Shown here: positions 12,359 to 25,355 of the stretch, piece after piece | Position numbering within the stretch: position 1 is the first letter of the stretch | How the letters are laid out: the number at the start of each line of letters is the position of its first letter | From: Pycnopodia helianthoides | Taxonomy: Eukaryota > Echinodermata > Asteroidea > Forcipulatida > Asteriidae | Direction of reading: 5' to 3' | NCBI GenBank assembly: GCA_032158295.1 | Contig: CM063258.1 | Span: forward strand, 2,686,001-2,750,000 | DNA: 64,000 nt | Notes under the pieces: generated by a model | Told to the model about the DNA's origin: nothing | Database searches by the model: none | Seen by the model: the letters and a program-made list of their open reading frames with translations, nothing else | Translations under genes and position numbers: made by a program

Positions 12359-13210
12359 AGTATCGCTCGCCATCGGCTGTGTTGAAGCATATTGCAGTTT
12401 TAATAGGCTTACAACACAAATACACCAGACCAAGAAGACATATCAACGACAGTTCATGTCTCTCGCATCTTACAGTTTAATTTGCTGTTTGGGGGTTATT
12501 CGTGGATGGGCAAAAAATGTGTTGTGTTCTGTTCAATGACTATGTAATATTCTACACATACCTACAGCGATTGATCAACATGGTACTTTAAAAAGAGGGT
12601 CAACGGAAGTAACCGAGTAAATTATTTCAATCTACATACATTTATTATGAAGTACACATTTCATCAAGACCCGTTCATAATGAACTACACTACCATGGTG
12701 AAAGATCACCGGACCATACTACGGCATGGTTAGAAGTGCCAAGTGACTACGTGATCTGAATTAATAGGTAAACCGCCCTCTTGGGACCAGCTTGAGTTTC
12801 AGCTGATTAAACGTCTCTTGGAGAGAATGCAGTCATTTGTAACCCTTTGATGACATCTTTGACAAGGTGGCTATGCAACTCGTGACCTTTGTCTCGTTAT
12901 GAAGGCATTTGTATTGCAAGTCGTGACTATAGTGTGTGTCCAAGTCTATGTTGACTGTCAATGCAAAGCAGTCAAGGGAGGGTGACACACTGACGGGCAT
13001 TGACGCTATAATGAAACGTGGATGAGAAGTGTAGTACTTGTACATGTATACATTCAATGAACATAAAGTACTGCTAACACTAGTTGGGCATGCCAGTAAG
13101 GCTTTAAGTTTAAACCCAACTTCCCTTCTTGATTGTTGAACATTTTTCAACTTTTTTTTTACAGCTTGTAGCATTGAACATAATGTTATTTTTTGTGCCA
13201 CTTTTTTTCT
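12359..13210. other. No gene recognised
   Basis: Short frames only. The 12833-13201 minus frame is the longest, with no recognised domain and no clear splice context. Confidence 0.4.
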
Positions 13211-13613
13211 TTAAGGGAATGGATACTTTGAGTTATTACTAAAGAAATACATTACCATAAAAACTTTCTTGGTAAGGAACACACGAGAGCTACATAATGA
13301 GATAGTATAACATAATTGTAAGAAACTACTCCCTCTGAAGTAATGTAGTTTTTTTTTAAAGAGGTAATTTCTCAAAAAAAAATGATTGAATCCGAGAAAG
13401 GCTTCAGGCATGAAGCCTTTCTCAGGCATCTGATGAAAGCACACAGAGCTATTAATGCAACAAGGGTGTTCTTCTTTTATTATTTTCCTGCAACTTCGAT
13501 GATCAATTGAGCCCAGATTTTCACAGGTTTGTTATTTTATTGCATATGTTTGGATACACCAAGTGATGATACATGGTCTTTGACAATTACCAATAACTAT
13601 ACCCTGCCTTTAA
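13211..13613 (-). mobile_element. TTAA-flanked MITE, family 4
   Basis: TTAA at both ends. The central palindrome is around GCTTCAGGCATGAAGC, and the flanking module TCAATTGAGCCCAGATTTTC is shared with family 2. It is the reverse-orientation relative of 50718-51093. Confidence 0.75.
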
Positions 13614-14393
13614 GAGTTAACGTGTGACATTCAGGTCCACCAGTTTTTAAGAACTTTGACATCCGATCAACCTTTGAGCTTTTCCCATCCATCCCATAAT
13701 GGATTTGGGATTACTGCTTTAAGTCAGTCACATTCAAGACCAGGTTCTAGGACCAGTATGTTACTATGGTGATAGTATGTACAGCTGAATCACGTGACCG
13801 TTTTCTAGTACATCGGTTTAACCACGTGACATGGGATCATCTGATCCTGACTGGTATAGACGATGTGACCTGTGACATCACATGTTTACAAAAGAGCCAC
13901 AGAGCCTGGACTTCCTGCAGGCACGATTTGTACACAGCTCAATGGAAGGAAGCATAAAATCTTATATTTTATGGAGATTGCACTGTCTAATTCTTATCAA
14001 CTTTTGATATGATGAAAGGGGGCACATCTTAAAACTTGTCCAGCTTTTACTTTCATAACTCTTGGTTTTATGTGGAAATTATGACACAAAATGTCAACTT
14101 TCCCATAGGACCAGTGTAGTATCTTGCCTGCCAGAATACTCAAAGCAAGTACAAGGTCACACTTATTGTAAACAACGTTCACATGGTCTATACCTCGGAG
14201 ATTATTTCATTTCATTGAACTACAATGGCAGGAAAATGTGCATAATATTAATTTATTCAATGGCTGTTAATTTATTCATTTTAATTGTACGTCTACCCGG
14301 ATTGATGAGAAGACGCGGTGGACTCTTGGGCCTGTCAGCTCTTCATTAATTCATCCCGATGACATGTTTAATTTGAATGGTTCTTAAAGGAAC
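13614..14393. other. No gene recognised
   Basis: Opposing short frames (13766-13957 plus, 13997-14182 minus, 14062-14349 plus) without recognisable similarity. Confidence 0.4.
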
Positions 14394-14767
14394 ATTACAG
14401 AATTGGTTTTTGCTAACAAAACAGTTGCTGGCAGTGTAAGCACTTTATGTAATCCACCATATACATAAACTGACAAACCTGTAGAAGTTTGAGATCGATC
14501 GGCCATCTGGGTCACGGGAAAATAGTGAAAAACCGATTACACATTTGCATGAAATCATATAGGTTCAACAAACGAATAAAACGCTCACTGAGCGATAAAC
14601 TCCAATCGGAAAATTATTTTATTCATTTCTTATCAAATATGTCATTTCAGACAGAAATATTTCAAGGGATGTTTTCTACTATCATCATCATTAGACCGTG
14701 TAAGTTTCATGTAAATCTGTGATCAAAAGTATATTTTACAATTACCAATTCTGTAATGTTCCTTTAA
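14394..14767 (+). mobile_element. TTAA-flanked MITE, family 1
   Basis: Intact copy with TTAA on both sides and inverted ends AGGAACATTACAGAATTGG/CCAATTCTGTAATGTTCCT. The central ACGCTCACTGAGCG palindrome is intact. Confidence 0.88.
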
Positions 14768-15239
14768 CACCTACAGAAGTACGTCAGGAGTGGAAAAAAA
14801 CCATGTACATAAATCATAATAATAATCAAAACTTGCTGCAAGAAGCTCAAGTTGCTAAAATCCTGTGAGAAGTTATTCGACTGAAAAGAAAAACAGATAT
14901 GTAGATTAATAAATATACAATGAGTTAAATATGAGATGTGATTTTCCGTTTGAATAAAAATGTTAGAACCATCGTTTTACCATATTTTTTTTACAAGGAA
15001 TTGAGCGCGGGAAGTCAAATTGGAACTTGTCAATTCTTGCCGACATTCATCAACCTCGACTCACCGGTTCAGATTAAGTTCAGATACAGGGGGTCTAAGT
15101 TAAATTTCAAGAAATAATTAACATAGAATAGTTCACCTTAAAGTTGCATGGCCGGATTTTCGCTGGGAAAAAAATTATGACTATTTTTTTTTCTCTGAAC
15201 GATTTTTGACAGATGATGCTGTTTCCAAACAGAGCACAT

Positions 15240-15401
15240 AGGCCCTTTTCGAATCCACGGCGTCGGCTCCGGATTGGGCTACAGGCCCAGTTTTCTTGTC
15301 TGAAGCCCTGACCGCAAAGCATGCGTAAGTTAAAATAATTGAGGGAGCCTAGCTAGCCTGAGCCAATTTTGGAGCCGAAGCCGTGAATTCGAAAAGGGCC
15401 C
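15240..15401. mobile_element. Foldback element with GGCCCTTTTCGAAT ends
   Basis: Imperfect inverted repeat with arms of about 35 bp: GGCCCTTTTCGAATCCACGG on the left and CCGTGAATTCGAAAAGGGCC on the right. No coding capacity; superfamily unknown. Confidence 0.65.
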
Positions 15402-15646
15402 ATAGGCCTACAAAAACTTTCGCGTATTCCACGGGCATTGCACAAAAACATGTAACATGCTAAATTGTTTTTACATGTCCTATGGGTGTGCATAATGTTG
15501 GGACCTCAATTAATTAATTTTTAATTAACTGCAGTCATTTTCATGTATAACCTTATAAATCGAAAGCTTGTAAATTTCTTGAATCTATGAAAACAGCTAT
15601 TTAGAATTAAAATCTACATTTTCAGGTCAAATTGTCCAACGATCTT

Positions 15647-16009
15647 TTAAAGGTATTATACAGGATTGGTAGAGCTGACAAAACAGTCGCAAACAAAGTT
15701 CATGTTTTGTGTGATTAACCATATACATGAAATAACAAACCTGTGAAAATTTGAGCTCAATTGGTCATCGAGGTCATGAGAAAATAGTGAAAAGAGACCT
15801 TATGTGTTTTCTGTTTTTCAAACATCGAGTTTATTATCGCGCGCGATAAAAACTGTTGTTTTATTCATTTCTCAGGAACGATAGCATTTTAGGCAGAAAT
15901 ATTTTAAGGGACCCTTTCTACCATTACTTACTTTAAATCATGTAAGTTATGTGTGAATCTGTGAACATTTGTGTTTTTCGATCTTACCAATAGTGTACAG
16001 GGCCTTTAA
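15647..16009 (+). mobile_element. TTAA-flanked MITE, family 2
   Basis: TTAA on both sides, ends AGGTATTATACAGGATTGG and CCAATAGTGTACAGGGCCT. The centre has TTTATTATCGCGCGCGATAA. It is the same subtype as the inverted copy at 2464-2826. Confidence 0.85.
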
Positions 16010-16964
16010 CGGTCTGTCAAGATATCTAACAGCATTATGACAAATGGATAAGACTCTGCTTTGCTGAGTTTCCGGGAATTCATGAAACGCCAACGCATTA
16101 TTGAATGGCATGATTAGGGATCTTTGTGGAACTTTACACCAGTAAAAACCATCAAATAAATAGCCTTGTCTTAAATAATGCATGGTGCGAAGAAAACAAC
16201 CCACTGCCTCGTTTTTGATTTTTTTGTTTTTCGTTGTTTTGTTTTGTTGTTGCTGTTTTTTTCTTCTTCTCGATTTCCCATATCGAATATAAACGACTAA
16301 AACGGACGTTCACAAATTCTCTGAGACGTTTCGTTAATCGTTGTTTTTTCTTGGAAATGTGGCATAAATGAACGGCAAATAAGATATCAATATAAGACAT
16401 ATAGAACTCAGTCGTCCTTATTTGTTATTATTACTCCTCCAATTTAAGGCGGCAACTTGCCGGGACTGGACGTGACTTTGGATCGTCTTATTCTATGACC
16501 AAATAAGACAGTTGATGATGAGATCTTCTCCAGGAAAGACAGGTTTGACATCTTCACTCTTCCCCCACAGTCTTGTGAAATATCCCCTTGTGTGTTCCTT
16601 GTCACCTTGTGTGAATTATTGTCCTGGATTTTCTTGTGCGTTTTTTTTTGTATTCTGTTCATTATGATTCATATTCATATAGCGGAATGTGAGCATCGCG
16701 GCTGTAATTGTAATTGCAAATTCTTTAAAAGTCCATCCTGACGTGACGAGGGTAATCTTTATGACCCGTTATAAAAAATACTATTAGTATGCAACACAGA
16801 TCACCCATCGTTACTTTGTTATCACCCTCATGCCCCGCGTGTTACTCTGGTGATAAGAGTCTGGATACCAGACTCCATCAGTATCGGCAATTGGCATTTA
16901 CTAAAAAGCCCATTACGCACCGACTAACGAGCGCCACTGTGTGAGCGATAGTTTGTAGGTAGAA
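16010..16964. other. No gene recognised
   Basis: A T- and TTG-rich patch lies at 16210-16270. Minus-strand short frames (16152-16400, 16444-16662) show no known domain. Confidence 0.4.
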
Positions 16965-17276
16965 AGGCCTTAGCGTTTCATCCAAACGACCTTCGTCAGA
17001 GGCAAAACAAGCACAAACGAAAAAATATCCGTTATAGCAAAAAAAGAGAAGCAAAGAATAATGGAAGGTATCACAAAAGAGGGACAATTTTAGCCAATAA
17101 AGTTATTATTACCAACAGTAGGGTAGTAGAACCAATCAGAGTAGTTGACATGTCCCTCTTATTTCTGGATATTTCCCATTATTCTTTGCTTTTCTGTTTT
17201 GCTATAAATGGATATGTTTTCGTTTGTGCTTGTACATGCCTCTGACGAAGGTCCGGTTTGGATCGAAAGCTAAGGC
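16965..17276. repeat. Long imperfect inverted repeat
   Basis: The two ends are inverted copies. The left arm reads GGCCTTAGCGTTTCATCC and continues with CCTTCGTCAGAGGC. The right arm reads GCCTCTGACGAAGGTCC and ends AAAGCTAAGGCC. Arms of about 120 bp also share the AAAGAATAATGG/CCATTATTCTTT segment. Motifs of the type CTCTGACGAAGG...GATCGAAA occur near retroelement 3' ends in several invertebrates (from memory), so this may be two inverted fragments of one element. Confidence 0.6.
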
Positions 17277-18057
17277 CATCTCCCCTATACTCTTGTTTAA
17301 TACATACATATATTTATATCTGTGTTTGTTTGTTTTTTGTTTGTTGCTTTGTAGAAGTTAAATTTATAATTGTGTTGCATTTCACTGATTGTTGCTGTCT
17401 GGATAAAGCGTGACGCCGACTTGATTTCGTGACATTTTCACTCCACTTTCAAACTGCTATGAAAACATGTAATCGAGACCTGTGATATTTAGCGTCCGCC
17501 AATTGCCAAATCCGTTATCCATTCTCACTGACATTTACACTCCGTTGGTCAAATAGTGATATCTTTTTTGGCAACTGCAGCTTTCAAACATTCACTCCAG
17601 TCCAATGATCCAAATTGCGCCCACGCACTCCCTGTATTGATATAAACCGCCTAATAGCGCCATAAAGCGATTCTTATACTGCAATCCGGAAAGGGCGATA
17701 ACAATGACACTAATGGTTTTATGCCGCAACTTATCCACTATGGTTAAAATGGCGAAAAGGTGAGCTGAGACACTCTTGGGTTTCAGTGTTCATAGATTTC
17801 CAATTGTAGACGGCCCCCCGACCTCCATCATCAATTGGACTGGTTATTAATATCCACCCTGATATCCACAGAGAGTAAAGGTCGAGTGGCTATAGTACAA
17901 GTACGAGCTTTGGGGGAGGTAAGCATATTACGTTACATCCAAGAAATGACGGTAGACATTCTCTCACTCGGAGATACCATCACCGTAAGGAATGCAGAAG
18001 AGATTTCACTATCTCCATCATCAGTAAGAGAAAAAACAGTCAGTCGATGGTCAAACG
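17277..18057. other. No gene recognised
   Basis: A possible 47-nt exon-like segment (17870-17920, between CCACAG and GTAAGC) was seen, but nothing around it supports a gene. Confidence 0.3.
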
Positions 18058-18610
18058 TAGTTTGGTATTAATGGTGCAATCGGGGAGAATTCAAACAGAC
18101 AATGGAAATCACGTTCCCTGTGTTCAGTAGCACTATGATAAATACAAGTTTTCCTTTCAAAAAAGGACCAGACTAATTCGATTGCGCTCAATAGTTTGGT
18201 ATTAATGGTGCAATCGCAGAGAATTCAAACAGACAATGGAAATCACGTTCCCTGTGTTCATAGTAGCACTACGATAAATACAAGTTTCCCTTTCAAAAAA
18301 GGACCAGGATCTAATATTTGATTAGTCCGATTCAATAAGTTTTTGTGTATTAATATAAGTGGCCAATCGGATTGAGCAAGAATTCAAACAGGCCATGGAA
18401 ATCACGTTCCCTGTGTTCAGTAGCACTATGATGAATACAAGTTCCTTTCAAAAAAGAGCCAGACTAATTAGATTGCGCTTCAATATAGTTCGGTATTAAA
18501 TTTTTAGGTGCAATCGCAGAGAATTCAAAAGGCCATGGAAATCACGTTCCCTGTGTTCAGTAGCACTATGATAAATACAAATCTCCCTTTCAAAAAAGGA
18601 CCAGACTATT
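18058..18610. repeat. Tandem repeat, about 130-155 bp unit, four copies
   Basis: Each unit has GTATTAA..GTGCAATCG, then GAATTCAAA and GGAAATCACGTTCCCTGTG, then TAGCACTATGAT and TTTCAAAAAAGGACCAGA. Copies begin near 18065, 18195, 18351 and 18492 and differ by small indels. Confidence 0.75.
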
Positions 18611-21600
18611 TATACCCGTCCAGACTCGGTTTGGATTGCATAGCATGGATGGAACACTATGGTCAAGACCTGTTTGATTCATACCGTCATTAATGTGTCA
18701 TCAACAGGTAAAAAAAAAAACCTTCATCAAACTTTATATTACAAATCATTCAGGCCTCCATGGTTACCATGGTAACATGGTGAGAAGACAGACGTCCTTA
18801 CCGAAACGTGATTTATTCCTCAAATTATGAGTGGAAAGGCCGGTCTACCATTAAAGAGGTAATACATCAATTGCGAACAGAAATAATTCAACTAAATTCA
18901 GAGTTGGTGTACACATTTGGTCACCCTGGAGAGATTTCCCCGTTGAATTGCCCATTTCCTCTGACAAGAAAGTGTCTGTGGAAATGGTCTCTTGTTCGTT
19001 TTTTCTTAAACAAAAATTGTGTCATTCGTAGAGAGGACTCTAACGAAATTATTTTGTAGTAAACTGAAACAGTGTGGTTGGAACATCCTGGTCTAATGTT
19101 GGGTTCGTGGGTTCGAACCCACCCGTGTACTACCTGTTGATCGTTTTACTACATGGCTTGAAACACGCTGAGTGTACAGCACTCATTTCACATCGATCAA
19201 AAGCCCAGATGCAAGAGTCTCGATCTCTTTTTCCCGTTTCAAGCAAAAATAGATTGTCCAACCAAATTAACCTTTTGTGTGCCGCGTGAATTTACCTTCG
19301 CCATACAAAAAGAAATAGGTTTTTTAGTATTTTTGTGGAAGCTATGAACGGCATAATCTTAATTGATCTTAATGGATTTTTGGCAAGCATTATGAGCAAT
19401 CACTTCTATTACCAATAATGCTCAAGTCTAGGCACAGTCAATACCATGCTAGTTAACATGCTAGTTATCCAACCATTTCTTGAAATGAATTTTCTGACTG
19501 TGCCAAACATTACAGAAACTGCGGTTTGACAGGTAGTCTTCTTTGATAGCATTTTCGATCGTGTCAATGTATCATGACAATAAAGGTGCTATAGCTTAAG
19601 ACGCTTACCTCTGTTTACGTCGTCGTGTAAACACCGTGGTGTCTGAAATAGACACAATTCACTGCTGATGCAATGCTATAGGTGAGCCGCGCCGGGCAAT
19701 TATCTCCTACAGTTTGTTGGTTAATGGCGAAGACACAGGCGACGGTTTATTGTGACATTGAGGCTCGTTGCATGGATCCAGGGGTTCAGTTGGTATACAT
19801 CGTTGAAGCTCTATCAAGCACACTAAGTCTCTCGGTGAGGCAGAGGATGCCCCTACGTTGTTCCTCCGTGCACAAGTCCCAGATGCGAGTCGCTTTACCG
19901 CCTCGAACTTCCGATCAGACAAAATACCCATGAAGTAAGCAGATTTTCATCTCTCATCACCATTATGATCGGTGTCGAACATGTTTTGCAGTGACAGCTG
20001 AACTATGCACCTTCCCGTCCACTCGAGCTGGCCTCTTTAATGTGTTAGATTGCCCACAAGACCTTCACAACAGCTTGAGTAAGATGGTGTTGCTTCCCAA
20101 TAAAGAGCTGGGTGAATTATCGCCTGACTCGGAGACGCGCTGTTATAGTGTATCTGACCGTTTATAGCTGCAACGCCTCCGTCATCAACACGTCATGTAA
20201 GGATTGTAAACAGAGAGTAACTATTCAAGTTGCAATGAAACTGAAACAGTCATTGCTCCCTCACGACCCGTGTCTCTTCTCTCTGCGAAATTCAAAACCC
20301 ACTGTCATTATAATATCACACGATGAATCGCGCAGGAAAAAAGACAAAGTGGAGTTGTGTGGAGGGCAAAGCTAATGTCACCGGAACATTTTCGCGCGTA
20401 AAATTTCTCCGGCATTACTCGGGCATTTTGAAAATGTCAACGGAGAGGTTAAGGGAGTGTGCAGGGCATCTTAGCGCGAAACCGATCAGTTGATAAACAC
20501 AATTTCAGTTTTATTCCATGTGAGATTTTGTGAAGGAATAAAAACCTTCTAAGACTAAGAGAGAGAGCGAGAGCGATCACCGTGTAATGATTATCTCTGT
20601 TCATTGTATAACCTTCCTTCATCACGTGGTTAGAGCAGACGGGTGTTTTATTATTGCACCCTCCTCACAAAATGCATTATTTCGGAAATAATACAGTCTT
20701 AATTTATGATACTTTTTATTTCCCCTTCCTTTTCTTCTTCTTCTTTTGCATTTTAACTCTTTTTACAAAATAAAAAAAGGAAAACTAACAGCAACGATTT
20801 GCCCTTCATATCTCTCCGGCAAAAAATTTAATATAAAAGACAACACACAAGTTTCCTACATGAGGCCTTTATGATGTTAACGTTTTCAGACATGTTGTTT
20901 TGGTGTATTGTTGATTAATGAAGTTGGTACAAAATTATTTTGCCTCCTCGGCTGAATTCCTTCCTTTCTTGATGTCATTTGTTTGTCATTTTGAATAATT
21001 ATATTACCGAGTATCAAACTGTCCAGCATTATTAATGTCTAGATTGTCATAACTGCACTCTCATGGATGGATGAAGGTCAGCGCTGATCACCAAGAAAGC
21101 ATTATTACTAATGACTCGGGTTGATGGATCTACACTATTCATTCCATCATGCAACAGCCGTATACTGTATCAGGAAAGGGGACCTTGGGTCTGTAAGGAA
21201 TTTGAATTTAGATGCGACGTTTTCACCAATCACCTTCTAATGACCTACACGCTTTTACATAATAGATGAACTTGGGTTTCAGGTCGCCTGAAAATTGCCT
21301 TAAAGAGAAAGTGTAACGGTTGGGGGAAGTATTAGAAGCTGTATCCTGAAAGGCTATGGGGAGAAAGAACTAAAGTGTCTCAAGGTGGAATCGAGGTTGA
21401 AATAAAACTCGACGATGCTTCACCATTCTTGGTGTGATTCCTGTACTATAAAAAGGCTAAAATGAACGCTGATTTTTGATGGGTTATATATAGACACCAA
21501 ACCATGTTTTTCTTCAGTTGTATTTCATTTACGCGTATTTGAATGGAAAGACTAAGCGTCTTTGTCACGATAAAGATGTGTTTGATTGCAGTAGTGTTCT

Positions 21601-21839
21601 AAGAACAGTGTTTCATGGGACTTTATCCTGAAGACAAACATAACACACTGCCCGAAACGTCGAGACCTCACCTCTGGCTCTTCTCAGAAACATCACCTTG
21701 ATGAAGGAGGTCAATACATGGTTGTCTCCAGCAAACTCTTCATGATGAAAGACCTGTTGTTACACTCTTCTCAACACGATTTTCGAACTCAATTCTCTCG
21801 AGGAGAACATACAGCATTATAAAAATGTTCTCAGACTAG
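18611..21839. other. Gene-free stretch
   Basis: No exon supported. A lone polymerase III B-box-like GGGTTCGAACCC lies near 19110. Frames at 19682-19933 (both strands) and 20112-20375 show no domain. Near 21650 there is a CCGAAACGTCGAG motif of the kind seen at 27765 and 48172. Confidence 0.4.
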
Positions 21840-21847
21840 GACCATAG

Positions 21848-22093
21848 CATGTTGCTGTTGTTGTTGTCGTTGTCGTTTCGTTGTGTTGTTTGTTGTTGTT
21901 GTGTTTGTGTTGTTGTTGTTGTTGTTGTTTTTGGTTTTGTTGTTGTTGTTGTTTGTTGTCTTGTTGTTGTTGTTGTTTTGTTGTTGTTGTTGTTGTTGTT
22001 GTCTTTGTTGTTGTTGTTGTTGTGTTGTTGTTGTTGTTGTTGTTGTTGTTTTCGTTGTTGTTGTGTTGTTGTTTTTGTTTTGTTGTTGTTGTC

Positions 22094-22129
<36 letters not shown>

Positions 22130-22415
22130 TGTTTTGTTGTTGTTTTAGTTGTTGTTGTTGTTGTGGGTTGCTTGTTGTCTTTGTTGTCGTTGTTGTTGTT
22201 GTTGTTGTTGTTCTTGTTGTTCTTGTTGTTCTTGTTGTTGTTCTTGTTGTTGTTTTTGGTTTTGTTGTTGTTGTTGTTCTTGTTGTTGTTGTTGTTGTTG
22301 TTCTTGTTGTTGTTGTTGTTTTAGTTGTTTTGGGGTTTTGGGGTTGTTGGTGTCGTCGTGTTCGTTGTCGTTGATGTTTAGTTGCTTTTGTTGTTGTTGT
22401 CGTCGTCGTCGTTGT
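21848..22415 (+). repeat. (TTG)n trinucleotide array
   Basis: About 570 bp made almost entirely of GTT/TTG triplets with occasional C or extra T. All forward frames are open as poly-Leu, poly-Cys or poly-Val. These are repeat shadows, not genes. Confidence 0.92.
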
Positions 22416-23007
22416 TACCGGTTCGTTTTTCTTTCTTCCTTCTGTTTTTTCTTAAGCAGCGATGTTGTTTTTAATCATAAAGGCAGCTCAAAGCATGAAA
22501 CTTAAAACTTGCCAACTTTTTGCAGTTATCTTGTCTCAGTTTCTGGATTCGTCTCCAACCTGTCTCCTACCCCAGTGTACTTCAACGCTAACTGTAGAAC
22601 CGTCTTGACACCTATAGGCGTCTTAAGTTACATCCTCTCTGGTGACTCTCCTCTTGACACAATCTCTCGACAATGCCACTGAATCCACTGAAAGCTTCAG
22701 CCATAGATCAGGGGTTAGTACGACAGGAGTCAGATAAATAGTATATGAGTACAGTTTGCTTAATATAGCAACTGACGCAGCGTTTCGCTAAGCACGGCAG
22801 ATCAAGTCTTTATGTCCACTCCACTCTTGGGAACAACTTCCAAAGAATTGGCGCATTCAATGACGTAAGGTAAAATTTGACGTGGACATTATGACCGCGT
22901 ATTTTGTTGGCAGGCAGATCCTGATGTAAAAAGGGACTGCGACAATAACTTTATAGCATCGTTTAGAACGAGATTGCTAGCTGTCTTTGGGATGATTGTC
23001 TCAAGCA
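22416..23007. other. No gene recognised
   Basis: Nothing recognised on either strand. Confidence 0.4.
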
Positions 23008-23229
23008 GACATTAAACTATTACTGCGTAACTTGGTTTATAAAGTATAGAAAGACATTAAACTAACTGCGTAACTTGGTTTATAAAGTATAGAAAGACAT
23101 TAAACTAACTGCGTAACTTGGTTTATAAAGTATAGAAAGACATTAAACTAACTGCGTAACTTGGTTCATAAAGTATAGAAAGACATTAAACTAACTGCGT
23201 AACTTGGTTTATAAAGTATAGAACGACAT
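23008..23229. repeat. 43-bp minisatellite, about five copies
   Basis: The unit is GACATTAAACTAACTGCGTA followed by ACTTGGTTTATAAAGTATAGAAA. Copies are nearly identical; the first has a small insertion. Confidence 0.9.
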
Positions 23230-24602
23230 TTTTCGGTTGTTAGCCTGGTTTTTATTACGTACGGTAGTCGGCGCTATATTGGTCCAGCGTAAACAAATCA
23301 TAATTTACAATGATAAAAAAAAATTCTGTTATTACCATCTGACGGTCTTAATTGATTGGAACGTTGATGTATTTGATTGTCATCTAGCGAATATGACGCA
23401 GGTGTCACATCATGTCCAGACATTTTAATTGATGTCAATGCGATTTATGGACAACTTGTAATAAGCACAGGCTGTGAGTGTCCGTCGGGATGTACAACCA
23501 TGCCTGAGACATTGTGCAAGATTGAAGTCTTCGTGAACATGCAATCTTGACAACAACGCACACTCGTCAACATGACACTTTAAATTGTGTTTCTCTTCAC
23601 AGTGTTTTAGTTCAACCTCGACCTAGTTCAAGGAGTATGCGTGGATAAAGGTTGAGAGATTTGGTGATTTTTGTGTTAAGTCAGTTGGGTATAGTTATCT
23701 GTACTATGGAGGGATTATATTTTAAAGGACACACACTGCGTCGTGTATCAGACTTGGTGTTCCCTTAATTCCCCAAGACTAAATTACCAGCAGTAACCAC
23801 ACTGTATACAACAAGTTTCACATGACCGTCTTAATACTCACAGGCGACTTTGTATGTACTGTCTATGTATTGATGAGCCAGTGGCTGTGTTTCCATGGCA
23901 ACTGATATTGATCTTTCCCGATTTCTTCTCTGCTGTGTGGTGTAATAACGTGGATAAAAAAGTGTACTGTGGTTCCCGGTCGTGCCAGCATTTATACGAA
24001 TAACATCTGTGCACTACTTACAAAACGTCTTTTCTTCTTAAGATGGGGGCCTTACAAAACGTACTCGATTCACTTTGAATGAGCTTTGTGGTTTCAAAGA
24101 TGACTTTTGATAAATCTTTTTCAAATCTAAAGAAGAGAAATAAATTCGAGAAGTTAAAATGTCTTAAATCTTTCTCAGAATGTTCGAGTGAGTCCTTTGA
24201 CATCCCTTAGAAGTAAAACATTATACTTGAAGGCGCAATTTGTACGAGGAGTGCCGCGTTTTTAGTTAAAGCCTTTTCGAAATCAAGACTTAAATCAGCT
24301 TCAGCCCAAAACATTAACGCTGCGTGGCAGAAGAAGTTCAAAGCTGATTAATGACTCCGTGGTTTCAAAAAAAAAAAAACTTATGAGACACCTGTGACTG
24401 CTATGTGATCAAACTCTATAGTCCGGCAATCAAGCATCATTCGTGTTTATTCAGGACAAAATACTAGACCTTTGCACATGACGTCATTTGAGCAGAGGCC
24501 CTCGGCTAGAGGTCAAGGGAGTGTTAATCATTGACCCATCCTGTACGCCGCGCGTCAGAGATGCGCGTGTTCCACACTGCCAGGGTGTTAAATTCGCTCG
24601 TC
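23230..24602. other. No gene recognised
   Basis: Short frames only; nothing recognised. Confidence 0.4.
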
Positions 24603-24640
24603 CCCAGCGCCTTGCCTTAAAACCAAAGGCGCTGGGATGG
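24603..24640. repeat. Short perfect hairpin
   Basis: CCCAGCGCCTT and AAGGCGCTGGG form an 11-bp stem around a loop of about 13 nt. Confidence 0.6.
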
Positions 24641-24820
24641 GCAAACGTATCAAGCACGCTCATTGGTTAATGCTCAGTCCCATCATGCATCACACTCACA
24701 CTGTAAGCACTGCACGCATGACGTCCTTCCTGAGCTGATTAGCCCATTCCAGCGGTCCTGGATAGGCCGCTGGGGCCGAGCGAAGGTGCTAAACTGAATC
24801 TTTCCTGTATCTATAGTGTC

Positions 24821-24935
24821 AACACCGACATGGTGTTATTTATCCCCATTACTATATCGTTGGTGAAATTAACACCGGGTCGGTGTTGTCGCATACACCA
24901 AGGGCATCAGTTTGACACCGGAGTTTTTTGCGGTG
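24821..24935. repeat. ACACCG inverted-repeat cluster
   Basis: CAACACCGACATGGTGTTA, TAACACCGGGTCGGTGTTG and TTGACACCGGAG recur in alternating orientation within about 115 bp. They may be the ends of a small decayed foldback element. Confidence 0.4.
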
Positions 24936-25355
24936 CATTGTTTCATCATGATTTTACCTCCAAGATGGCGGCGTGATGACGTCAGTGCATAAGGTCCAAA
25001 CGTGTATTGAGGTCGCCTCGATAGGCATGATGTAAGGCCGTGTTCGAATCAAACGACTTTGGCTATGGTTTCTGGCTAAAACGACGAAGTATAGGCCTTT
25101 GTGGTGATTTATCCATAGCCGTAGCCACTGTCGAAGCCATCCATTCAGCCATTTTATTCATACATGGTCCTTGTTGGTTTTAGAATTGTTCGTTACTATA
25201 GTTTTGTATTGTACCTATGGTCATAATGAGCTGTGTTTACCAATGAGATACATTACGGGGACTCAACTCTTTTGTGAAACTAATATGCCAGATCATTGTA
25301 TACTGCCATTCTCTATAGTACTATTTCGTCTGTGCTACTATTTTACGGAACATAA

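Noticed and set aside
19074..19130. Another tRNA-derived SINE
   Set aside because: A B-box-like GGGTTCGAACCC is present but no A box or shared body was found.
21849..22505. Overlapping open frames coding poly-Leu, poly-Cys and poly-Val
   Set aside because: They are translations of the (TTG)n array in each frame and have no non-repeat coding part.
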